A stretch of 54,628 nucleotides of DNA, taken from NCBI GenBank assembly GCA_946185745.1, contig CAMHKQ010000014.1:1-54628 (forward strand), written 5' to 3'. Shown here one piece after another: positions 15,159-21,591 of this stretch. Every line of letters begins with the position of its first letter. Within the stretch, counting starts at the first letter, position 1. Both the position numbers and the translations under genes were made by a program. A model generated the notes under the pieces. The model saw nothing but the letters and a program-made list of their open reading frames with translations, was not told the DNA's origin and searched no databases. Source of the DNA: an uncultured Bacteroidales bacterium. GTDB taxonomy: Bacteria; Bacteroidota; Bacteroidia; Bacteroidales; UBA932.

Positions 15159-15402
15159 ATCCCCGTTCTACTTTCGATTTGGTTTTCTCGTGTCGTTTTT
15201 GTATATTAGTGTTAGACGGGGCGGTTCCCGTCATCGAGAATAAGCCGAAAGGCACGATAAATCCATACAGAGATGTAATACACTGATTATACGGAGGTTG
15301 TCCGTATTAGGGAGTAGTGTCCCTTGCCGAGCAGAAGTCTCCGTCTCCCGAGTGAGCAGGAGAGGCAAAAGCACTGCTATAAGAAGGAAAATGAATACAT
15401 AA
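15159..15402. other. Hairpin-rich noncoding region between the two recombinases
   Basis: No gene is seen, but several short stems occur: GACGGG/CCCGTC near 15217-15234, TACGGA/TCCGTA near 15292-15308, GGGA/TCCC near 15310-15323, and TCTCC/GGAGA near 15344-15364. CCGAGTGAGCAG at 15348-15359 is repeated exactly at 15562-15573 in the start of the large recombinase gene. The region may be a structured leader RNA for the downstream genes or a replication origin for the gene II-like protein. Confidence 0.4.
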
Positions 15403-15576
15403 ATGATTAGTATTCAGGAATGTAGAACGATTTTAGAGCGATTTGACTACAATTTGAAAGACGATGAAATAATGCAATTAAGGGATTTCCTGATGATGAT
15501 TGCAACTTACCAAATAATTGATAATAAATTAGATACATATGAAGAAAGCAATATTATACTGCCGAGTGAGCAGTGA
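15403..15576 (+). CDS. 57-aa micro-ORF overlapping the large recombinase start
   Basis: ATG at 15403 opens a 57-aa frame starting MISIQECRTILERFDYNLKD and ending ESNIILPSEQ. It runs 38 bases into the large recombinase gene in another frame. The acidic, helical pattern DDEIMQLRDFLMMIATYQII resembles small proteins often found directly before serine recombinase genes in Bacteroidetes, from memory. The overlap suggests translational coupling and perhaps an accessory or directionality role. Confidence 0.55.
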   Translation: MISIQECRTILERFDYNLKDDEIMQLRDFLMMIATYQIIDNKLDTYEESNIILPSEQ

Positions 15577-17092
15577 CGAGCAAGCCAAGGGCGGCTCATT
15601 GAAGTACCAAGCAGATGCCTTGAGAAGGTTCTGCGAGAGCAACGGCATCGAGGTCGTTGATGTTTATCGGGAGGATTACTCCGCCAAGACCTTCGACCGA
15701 CCCGAGATGAAGAAGATATGCAAGAAGTTCCTGCGTAAGCGGAAAGAGGTGGATGCAGACGGGCTGTTGGTGTTGAGGTGGAACCGATTCACCCGCGATG
15801 CGTCGGACGGGTGGGACTACATCTCCAAGTTCAGGAAGTACGGCATCGAAGTCAATGCGTCGGAGGAACACCTTGATTTCGAAGTAGCGGAGTCCAAGAT
15901 TATGCTATCCGTGTACTTGTCGATGGCGGAAGTGGACAATGACAAGCGTTCCAAGGCAACCAAAGACGGCATCCACCAAGCCCTTGCGGATGGAAAATGC
16001 GTAGGGAAGGCCCCCTATGGATATGTGAACAAGCGGACGGGCAAGCACGAGTGTTGGATAGAGTCCGACCCCAAGGAAGCCCCGTTTGTGACCGAGGCGT
16101 TCCACCGTGTTGCGTATGGAGTGGAGTCACCAACCGTCGTATGGAGGGACCTGCGTTCACGCGGGATGAAGGTCAGTGAATCCACTTTCTTCCGTCTCCT
16201 GCGGAACCGTTTCTATATCGGTCAAGTGTTCGTCCCTGAATACGGCGATTCGCCCGAACAGTATGTGAAAGGAAGGCACAAGGCATTGACGGATGCCAAG
16301 TCATTCTACCTTGTCCAAGAACGATTGGATGGCAACCGTGACAAGGAAGCACCCGAAGTGAAGAAGGTCCCCGATGAGACCTTCTTCATGCGTTCTTTCC
16401 TGCGTTGTCCGCACTGTGGCAATACGGTATACGGTTCGTTCAGCAAGGGTCGTAACAGGCGATATGCGTACTATCACTGCAACTACTGCGGAAACTATCG
16501 TATAGCAGCGGAGGATGCCAATGACAATATGTGTCGTTTCCTGCGTTCACTGAAGCCGAGCGAGGCGGTAATGGCACTGTATGAAGCCATCCTCGTCGAT
16601 ATGACCCGTGAGCAGGAGAAAGTGTCCAAGGAGGAGCGGAAGAAGATGAAAGCGGACCTTGCGTCGATGGATGCCAAGATGAAGAAACTGCAAGACAAGT
16701 GGTTTGAAGGTGTCATCGATGACGATTCCTTCACGGCGATGAATTCACGACTCGTGGCGGAGAAGAAAGACCTTGAACTGCGACTTGAGGAAGCCAACGA
16801 GCAGCCGATAGATAAGGAGATGGAGGAGAAGATGAAGTTTTCGCTCTCGTTCATCGAGAATATGGGCTCCTGCGTGGCTACAGCCCCGATTCATCTCAAG
16901 TTGAACATCCTTGGTTCGATTTTCAACGGAAAAATCATTTTCGAAAATTCCGTCCCTCGAACCGCGACACTTTCTCCCCTCGTTTCTCTAATCGTCGGAG
17001 AGCCAAGCGTTTACAAAGCCCATAAAACAAAGCAACCCTCGGAATCCTCCAAGAGTTGCAGCAGGGGTGCAATATGGGGCTCGAACCCATGA
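15539..17092 (+). CDS. Large serine recombinase (integrase of the element)
   Basis: The 517-aa product has a resolvase catalytic domain with the nucleophile at about Ser11 (YCRVSSDEQ), a recombinase domain (about 150-260, GKAPYGYVNKRTGKH), a zinc ribbon with C290, C293, C314 and C317, then a coiled coil (about 360-430). This is the layout of phage and element large serine integrases. The frame ends SSKSCSRGAIWGSNP, and its TGA (17090-17092) lies inside the antisense of tRNA-His, so the last 8-9 codons derive from the attachment site. Integration and excision at tRNA-His are its likely job. Confidence 0.92.
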   Translation: MKKAILYCRVSSDEQAKGGSLKYQADALRRFCESNGIEVVDVYREDYSAKTFDRPEMKKICKKFLRKRKEVDADGLLVLRWNRFTRDASDGWDYISKFRKYGIEVNASEEHLDFEVAESKIMLSVYLSMAEVDNDKRSKATKDGIHQALADGKCVGKAPYGYVNKRTGKHECWIESDPKEAPFVTEAFHRVAYGVESPTVVWRDLRSRGMKVSESTFFRLLRNRFYIGQVFVPEYGDSPEQYVKGRHKALTDAKSFYLVQERLDGNRDKEAPEVKKVPDETFFMRSFLRCPHCGNTVYGSFSKGRNRRYAYYHCNYCGNYRIAAEDANDNMCRFLRSLKPSEAVMALYEAILVDMTREQEKVSKEERKKMKADLASMDAKMKKLQDKWFEGVIDDDSFTAMNSRLVAEKKDLELRLEEANEQPIDKEMEEKMKFSLSFIENMGSCVATAPIHLKLNILGSIFNGKIIFENSVPRTATLSPLVSLIVGEPSVYKAHKTKQPSESSKSCSRGAIWGSNP

Positions 17093-17139
17093 CAACTGGA
17101 ACCACAATCCAGGACTCTACCAACTGAGCTAATTGCACC
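17066..17139 (-). tRNA. tRNA-His (anticodon GTG)
   Basis: Minus-strand cloverleaf with an encoded extra 5' G, acceptor GTGCAAT/ATTGCAC, discriminator C73, anticodon loop TTGTGGT and T-loop TTCGAGC. CCA is not encoded (CCT follows). The 3' end is the attachment site of the element on its left, and the recombinase frame terminates within it. A canonical promoter lies at 17152-17181. Its original terminator appears to have been displaced to 11825-11860. Confidence 0.95.
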
Positions 17140-17151
17140 GTATTGGGACTG

Positions 17152-17181
17152 CAAAGGTAAGAAAATATTTTGTCTCCACAA
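17152..17181 (-). promoter_or_regulatory. Promoter of tRNA-His
   Basis: TTG (complement of 17179-17181), N19, TACCTTTG (complement of 17152-17159). It overlaps the oppositely oriented oadA-like promoter. Confidence 0.8.
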
Positions 17182-17201
17182 CTTAAAATTGTGTATATTT
17201 G
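17169..17201 (+). promoter_or_regulatory. Promoter of the OadA-like gene
   Basis: TTTG at 17169-17172, 21 bases, then TATATTTG at 17194-17201; the start codon is 15 bases later. It is interleaved with the divergent tRNA-His promoter. Confidence 0.75.
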
Positions 17202-17216
17202 TAAAAAATCAGAAAT

Positions 17217-18998
17217 ATGGCACGCGAAATAAAATTCTCCCTCGTATACAGGGACATGTGGCAGTCGTCCGGAAAATACCAGCCCAGGGTGGACCAGCTC
17301 GTACGAGTTGCCCCCGCTATCATCGACATGGGCTGCTTCGACAGGGTCGAGACCAACGGCGGCGCATTCGAGCAGGTAAACCTGCTTTACGGCGAAAATC
17401 CGAACATTTCAGTACGCAAATGGACCGCCCCCTTCCATAAAGCCGGCATCCAGACCCACATGCTCGAGCGCGCGCTCAACGCCCTCCGCATGAATCCCGT
17501 GCCCGCGGACGTCCGCGAGCTCATGTTCAAGGTCAAGAAGGCCCAGGGAGTGGACATCGCCAGGTCTTTCTGCGGCCTCAACGACCACCGCAACCTCAAG
17601 GGCAGCGTGGAATACGCCAAGAAATGGGGCATGATCTCCCAGGCCACCCTTTCCATCACCTACTCCCCCGTGCATACCGTCGAGTATTATATGGGCATAG
17701 TGGACAAGGTGGTGGAATACGGCGCCGATGAAATCTGCCTGAAGGACATGGCCGGCGTAGGCCGTCCCACCTCCCTCGCGCAGCTCACCGCCGAAATCAA
17801 AAAGAAGTATCCCCATATCGTAGTCCAGTACCACGGCCACTCCGGGCCCGGTTTCTCTCCCGCGAGCATGCTGGAGGTCGCCCGTGCCGGCGCAGACTAC
17901 CTGGACGTGGCTGTAGAGCCCCTCAGCTGGGGCAAGGTCCATCCCGACGTCATCACCATCCGCGAAATGCTGAAGGCCGACGGTTTCCTGGTGAAAGACC
18001 TCAACATGGACGCCTACATGGAAGTCCGCAAACTCACCCAGGAGTTCATAGACGACTTCCTCGGCTATTGGATCAACCCTCAGAACAAGGTCATGACCTC
18101 GCTTCTCGTCGGCTGCGGCCTTCCCGGAGGCATGATGGGCAGCATGATGGCCGACCTCAAGCCCTTCCTCGGCGCAATCAACGCCGCCGAGCGCAAGGCC
18201 GGCAGGCCGGACATGTCGCTCGACACCCTCATGGTCAAGCTCTTCGAAGAAGTGCAGTACGTATGGCCAAAGCTGGGCTATCCCCCGCTCGTGACCCCGT
18301 TCAGCCAGTATGTCAAGAACACCGCCCTCATGAACCTGTTCAACGTAATCCAGGGCAAGCCGCGCTGGACCACCATCGACAAGGACACCTGGGGCATGAT
18401 TCTGGGCAACTGCGGCACCCTGCCCGGCCCGCTGGCTCCCGAAATCGTGGAGCTCGCAAAGTCGAAGGGCATGGAATTCTACACCGGCAATCCTCAGGAC
18501 ATGTATCCTGACGAGCTGCCCAAGTTCCGCCAGATGATGAAGGACGAGGGCTGGGACTGCGGCCAGGACGACGAAGAGCTCTTCGAGCTCGCCATGCACG
18601 AGCGCCAGTACCGCGACTACAAGAGCGGCATTGCCAAGGAGCGCTTCAACACCGAACTCGAAGACTTCCGCGCAAAGGCCGGTGCTCCCATAGTGGTCAA
18701 GCGTCCCGTGGTGGAAATGCCCGAATTCCCCATTGAGGAATACACGCAGAAGTACCCGCATGCCGTTCCGGTGCAGGCTCCCGTCAAGGGTAAGCTGCTC
18801 TGGGAGGTGGATGTGGACGACGCGTCCAAAGCCCCAGTCGCCGGCACCGAAGTCAAGGCCGGCAAGGCAATGGGCTATGTCCAGACCTACTACGGCCGCG
18901 AAGAGATAGTTCCCGCCGTAGACGGCCGCGTGGTCGCCGTCACCGGAAAGCAGGGCAAGAACGTGGAGAAGGGCGAAATCGTAGCCTTCGTGCAGTAG
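17217..18998 (+). CDS. Oxaloacetate decarboxylase alpha/carboxyltransferase-like protein lacking the biotin lysine
   Basis: The 593-aa protein has an HMGL-like carboxyltransferase barrel (about 1-300; RDMWQSS near the N-terminus, catalytic-type lysine in EICLKDMAG, metal site YHGHSGPG). A PYC/OadA conserved domain and a C-terminal biotinyl-like domain follow. In that last domain the canonical EAMKM hairpin is replaced by QTYYG (556-560), with Tyr559 at the lysine position, so it cannot be biotinylated there. It may use a separate biotin carrier or have another role. It is monocistronic and convergent with radC, with a 5-base gap. Confidence 0.8.
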   Translation: MAREIKFSLVYRDMWQSSGKYQPRVDQLVRVAPAIIDMGCFDRVETNGGAFEQVNLLYGENPNISVRKWTAPFHKAGIQTHMLERALNALRMNPVPADVRELMFKVKKAQGVDIARSFCGLNDHRNLKGSVEYAKKWGMISQATLSITYSPVHTVEYYMGIVDKVVEYGADEICLKDMAGVGRPTSLAQLTAEIKKKYPHIVVQYHGHSGPGFSPASMLEVARAGADYLDVAVEPLSWGKVHPDVITIREMLKADGFLVKDLNMDAYMEVRKLTQEFIDDFLGYWINPQNKVMTSLLVGCGLPGGMMGSMMADLKPFLGAINAAERKAGRPDMSLDTLMVKLFEEVQYVWPKLGYPPLVTPFSQYVKNTALMNLFNVIQGKPRWTTIDKDTWGMILGNCGTLPGPLAPEIVELAKSKGMEFYTGNPQDMYPDELPKFRQMMKDEGWDCGQDDEELFELAMHERQYRDYKSGIAKERFNTELEDFRAKAGAPIVVKRPVVEMPEFPIEEYTQKYPHAVPVQAPVKGKLLWEVDVDDASKAPVAGTEVKAGKAMGYVQTYYGREEIVPAVDGRVVAVTGKQGKNVEKGEIVAFVQ

Positions 18999-19003
18999 GC
19001 CGT

Positions 19004-19690
19004 TCAGCCCCTGTACGTCCGGTTTTCCTCGAAAGAGTAAAAACAGTCATCGCACAGCACGACATGATCCAGCAGGATGATGTCGAACTGTGCGCATGCG
19101 TCGTGCAGGAACCTCGTATTGTCGATGTCTGCCCGGCTGGGCTTCGGGTTGCCGGACGGGTGGTTATGCACCAGGACTACGGCGTACGCTCCCCTGTCTA
19201 TGGCACGCTTGACTATGCGCCGCACGTCGAAGGTGGTGGCGTCTCCGCTGCCTGACGTCAGCTTTTCCTTCCCTATGACATACCGGGCCGCGTTGAGAAA
19301 CAGGGCCCAGCTTTCCTCGTGCCCCGCCCCCTTCAGGTGCGGGAGCATCAGGTCGTAAATCATCCGCGACGAAATCACCGGTTTCTTCTCCCCCGACTTT
19401 CCCGCCAGCATGAAACGCCTGCCCAGCTCGCAGGCGGCATGGATGGTACAGGCCTTGTCCGCCCCTATCCCCGGTTGCTTCATCAGCTCTTCCACGCTGA
19501 GCCCGAACAGGCGCAGCAGGCTCCCGTCCACCCGCCGCAAAAGGTTCTGCGCCATTGCCAGCACACTCTCCCCCTGCCTTCCACTTCTCATCAGAATAGC
19601 CAGCAATTCGCCGTCGCTGAGCGAAACCGCCCCGCGTTCAAGCAGTTTTTCCCTCGGTCTCTCCCCTTGGGACAAGTCTTTCATTTTCAT
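19004..19690 (-). CDS. radC: RadC family JAB-domain protein
   Basis: This 228-aa protein has an N-terminal helix-hairpin-helix-like part (GERPREKLLERGAVSLSDGE, QPGIGADKACTIHAACELG) and a C-terminal JAMM metalloprotease-like domain. Metal-site residues are present in VLVHNHPSGNPKPSRADID (HxH, S, D). Despite the name, its role in DNA repair is doubtful across the family. It converges with the oadA-like gene and diverges from the dcw cluster. The start MKMKDL could also be read two codons later. Confidence 0.93.
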   Translation of the reverse strand: MKMKDLSQGERPREKLLERGAVSLSDGELLAILMRSGRQGESVLAMAQNLLRRVDGSLLRLFGLSVEELMKQPGIGADKACTIHAACELGRRFMLAGKSGEKKPVISSRMIYDLMLPHLKGAGHEESWALFLNAARYVIGKEKLTSGSGDATTFDVRRIVKRAIDRGAYAVVLVHNHPSGNPKPSRADIDNTRFLHDACAQFDIILLDHVVLCDDCFYSFEENRTYRG

Positions 19691-19781
19691 GCCGCAATAT
19701 GGGGAAAAACCGCAATACAGGCCCGTCAGAAACAGAAAAAACGTATAGCAAAAACATTTTTCAACAGCCTGAAAATAAGAT

Positions 19782-19836
19782 TGTTGATAAAATTGTGGAA
19801 AAAATTGTAAGAAAATGTAATAAAGTGGAAAAAATT
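19782..19836. promoter_or_regulatory. Upstream region of mraZ with direct repeats and DnaA-box-like sites
   Basis: GTGGAAAAAATT occurs exactly at 19795-19806 and 19825-19836, 30 bp apart, just before the mraZ promoter. MraZ proteins bind short G-rich direct repeats upstream of their own gene, so these are good operator candidates. TGTTGATAA (19782-19790) and TGTGGAAAA (19794-19802) also resemble DnaA boxes on the opposite strand. Confidence 0.5.
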
Positions 19837-19839
19837 ATT

Positions 19840-19847
19840 TACCTTTG
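19840..19847 (+). promoter_or_regulatory. -7 promoter box of the dcw cluster
   Basis: TACCTTTG lies 21 bases before the mraZ ATG. The -33 element is weak, and the direct repeats lie where it would be expected, consistent with regulation at this site. Confidence 0.6.
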
Positions 19848-19868
19848 TAGCACTTGCGTATAAGAATT

Positions 19869-20315
19869 ATGGTTTCGTTCATCGGAGAATACTCGGCCAG
19901 GATCGACGACAAAGGAAGAATCGTCTTCCCGTCGGCGTTCAAGGCCCAGCTCCCACCGGAGAACATGGAGCTCGTCATCAAGAAGAGCCTCTATTCCCCG
20001 TGCCTGGAGGTGTATACTCTGGAAGAATGGCAGCGCCGGAGCGGCGAAGTTCGGTCAAAGCTGAACTTCTTCGATCCCGACGACCAGGCTTTCTGGAGGA
20101 CCTTCACCGACAGGATGGATGCCGTTTTGCCCGATGCCAAACTGGGCCGGATTGCCATTTCGCGCAAGTTGCTGAACGAAATTGGTGCCGACAAAGAGGT
20201 GGTATTCTCGGGCAATGACTTCATGATCGAAATCTGGGCGAAAGAAAAGTTTGAAAACAGCAGACTCCCGCAGGACAAGTTCATAACCATTGCCAAAAGC
20301 CTCTCCAAAAGATAG
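19869..20315 (+). CDS. mraZ: Transcriptional regulator MraZ
   Basis: The 148-aa product has two SpoVT/AbrB-like repeats (start MVSFIGEYSARIDDKGRIVF with DDKGRI; second near DAKLGRIAISRKLLNEIGAD). It binds DNA and represses its own dcw operon in other bacteria. I chose the ATG at 19869 because the protein then aligns with the family start; an in-frame ATG at 19854 would add five residues. First gene of the cluster, 11 bases before rsmH. Confidence 0.94.
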   Translation: MVSFIGEYSARIDDKGRIVFPSAFKAQLPPENMELVIKKSLYSPCLEVYTLEEWQRRSGEVRSKLNFFDPDDQAFWRTFTDRMDAVLPDAKLGRIAISRKLLNEIGADKEVVFSGNDFMIEIWAKEKFENSRLPQDKFITIAKSLSKR

Positions 20316-20326
20316 GAGGGTGCAGA

Positions 20327-21229
20327 ATGTCAGTGTACCATAAGCCTGTTCTGCTGCATGAAAGTGTAGATGGAATTGTAATAAACCCGGCAGGGTCTTA
20401 TGCCGACGCCACCTTTGGGGGCGGAGGTCACAGCGCAGAAATTTTGAGACGCCTTTCCCCCTTAGGTTGTCTGATAGCTTTCGACTGCGATGCCGACGCT
20501 GAGGCCAACGCCCCAAAGGACCCGCGTTTTACATTCATCCACAATAATTTCCGTTTTATCCACAATTACGCCCTCCTGCTCAGGCCGGAGGGTTTCGACG
20601 GCATTCTGGCAGACCTCGGAGTGTCGTCGCATCAGTTCGACACGGCGGAAAGGGGCTTCTCTTTCCGCTTCAATGCGCCTTTGGACATGCGAATGAACGT
20701 GCAGGGCCACAGGACCGCAGCTGACATTGTCAATTCTTATACGCAAGACGAGTTGGAAAAAATTCTCAGACTCTACGGCGAGGTGAAGGAATCCGGAAGG
20801 CTTGCTTCCCTGATCGTGGCGGCACGCGAGAAGGCCCCTCTCCTCACTACCGAAGACCTGGACAATGCAATTGCGGCGGCCCTGCCGTCTTTCGCTCCCC
20901 ACAAGTTCCTGGCAAAGGTCTATCAGGCCCTCAGGATCGAAGTAAACGGGGAGATGCGCTCCCTGGAGAAATTTCTCCAAGGCGCCGGCGCTTCTCTCCG
21001 GAAGGGCGGCAGGCTGGCGGTAATCACCTATCACTCCCTTGAGGACAGGATGGTGAAGAACTTCATGAAGACCGGCAACATCGAAGGGCGTGAAGAAAAA
21101 GACATCTACGGCAGGAGCGCTTCCCCGTTCAAGGCGGTGACCCGCAAGCCCATCGTCCCGGCGGACGACGAAATTGGAGACAACACCCGCGCGCGCAGCG
21201 CCAAACTCAGAATAGCGGAAAAGATATGA
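20327..21229 (+). CDS. rsmH: 16S rRNA (cytosine1402-N4)-methyltransferase RsmH
   Basis: This enzyme methylates C1402 in the ribosomal P site. The 300-aa protein shows KPVLLHESVDG, the SAM site ADATFGGGGHSAEIL, GILADLGVSSHQFDTAERGF and PLDMRMN. The C-terminal YHSLEDRMVKNFMK and RARSAKLRIAEKI are typical. It follows mraZ as in most dcw clusters, and the ftsL-like gene overlaps its last codon (ATGA). Confidence 0.97.
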   Translation: MSVYHKPVLLHESVDGIVINPAGSYADATFGGGGHSAEILRRLSPLGCLIAFDCDADAEANAPKDPRFTFIHNNFRFIHNYALLLRPEGFDGILADLGVSSHQFDTAERGFSFRFNAPLDMRMNVQGHRTAADIVNSYTQDELEKILRLYGEVKESGRLASLIVAAREKAPLLTTEDLDNAIAAALPSFAPHKFLAKVYQALRIEVNGEMRSLEKFLQGAGASLRKGGRLAVITYHSLEDRMVKNFMKTGNIEGREEKDIYGRSASPFKAVTRKPIVPADDEIGDNTRARSAKLRIAEKI

Positions 21230-21591
21230 GCGAGCAGAACACATTGAGAAAATGGAAGCTGTCCGATCTGGGCACTTTCCTGAAGAACAGCTTCCTGGCC
21301 ATCCTCAGGGGGCAGTTCCTCCTGCGTCTCCATGTGGACAAGTATTTCGTGCATATAGTATATGTATTCTTCCTCTTCGCCATGCTGATCCTCATCAGCC
21401 TGGGAACCGAAGGAACCCTCAACAGGGTGGAAGAGAACAGGAAAAAGATAGAACAACTGCAGATCACCTACCTGGACAAGACCTACGAAGTTGCGGAAAA
21501 GAGCCGCCGCAGCGCAATTTCGGACGGTCTCAAGGCAACCGGGTCGGAGGTCGGGGAACCCGTGCAGCCGGCAATAATACTGAAGAAATGA
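21226..21591 (+). CDS. ftsL: FtsL-like cell division protein
   Basis: This 121-aa bitopic membrane protein has a cytoplasmic N-terminus (about 45 aa), one transmembrane helix (FVHIVYVFFLFAMLILISLG) and a coiled-coil periplasmic part (NRVEENRKKIEQLQITYLDK). It matches the FtsL-like family of Bacteroidetes in size, topology and position between rsmH and ftsI. It likely bridges FtsQ and FtsI/FtsW in the divisome. Overlaps of 4 bases on both sides indicate translational coupling. Confidence 0.85.
   Translation: MSEQNTLRKWKLSDLGTFLKNSFLAILRGQFLLRLHVDKYFVHIVYVFFLFAMLILISLGTEGTLNRVEENRKKIEQLQITYLDKTYEVAEKSRRSAISDGLKATGSEVGEPVQPAIILKK

Larger units (their letters stand above)
11868..17072. mobile_element. 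5.2-kb integrated element in the tRNA-His 3' end (serine recombinase, replication protein)
   Basis: The 7-bp GGTGCAA occurs at 11868-11874 and 17066-17072; the right copy is the acceptor end of tRNA-His. Between them lie a large and a small serine recombinase, a gene II-like replication protein, two small proteins, a micro-ORF and a predicted outer-membrane protein. The DNA is visibly AT-richer than the flanks. Joining the flanks restores tRNA-His directly upstream of the terminator at 11825-11860. No relaxase, coat, Zot or coupling protein is seen. Exact crossover bases within the 7-bp core cannot be fixed by eye. Confidence 0.75.

Noticed and set aside
11868..17072. Complete inovirus prophage
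   Set aside because: A gene II-like initiator is present, but no Zot ATPase, coat-like small membrane proteins or assembly genes are visible.
17409..18761. A 450-codon minus-strand frame across the OadA-like gene
   Set aside because: Antisense to conserved carboxyltransferase motifs; composition typical of an antisense shadow.
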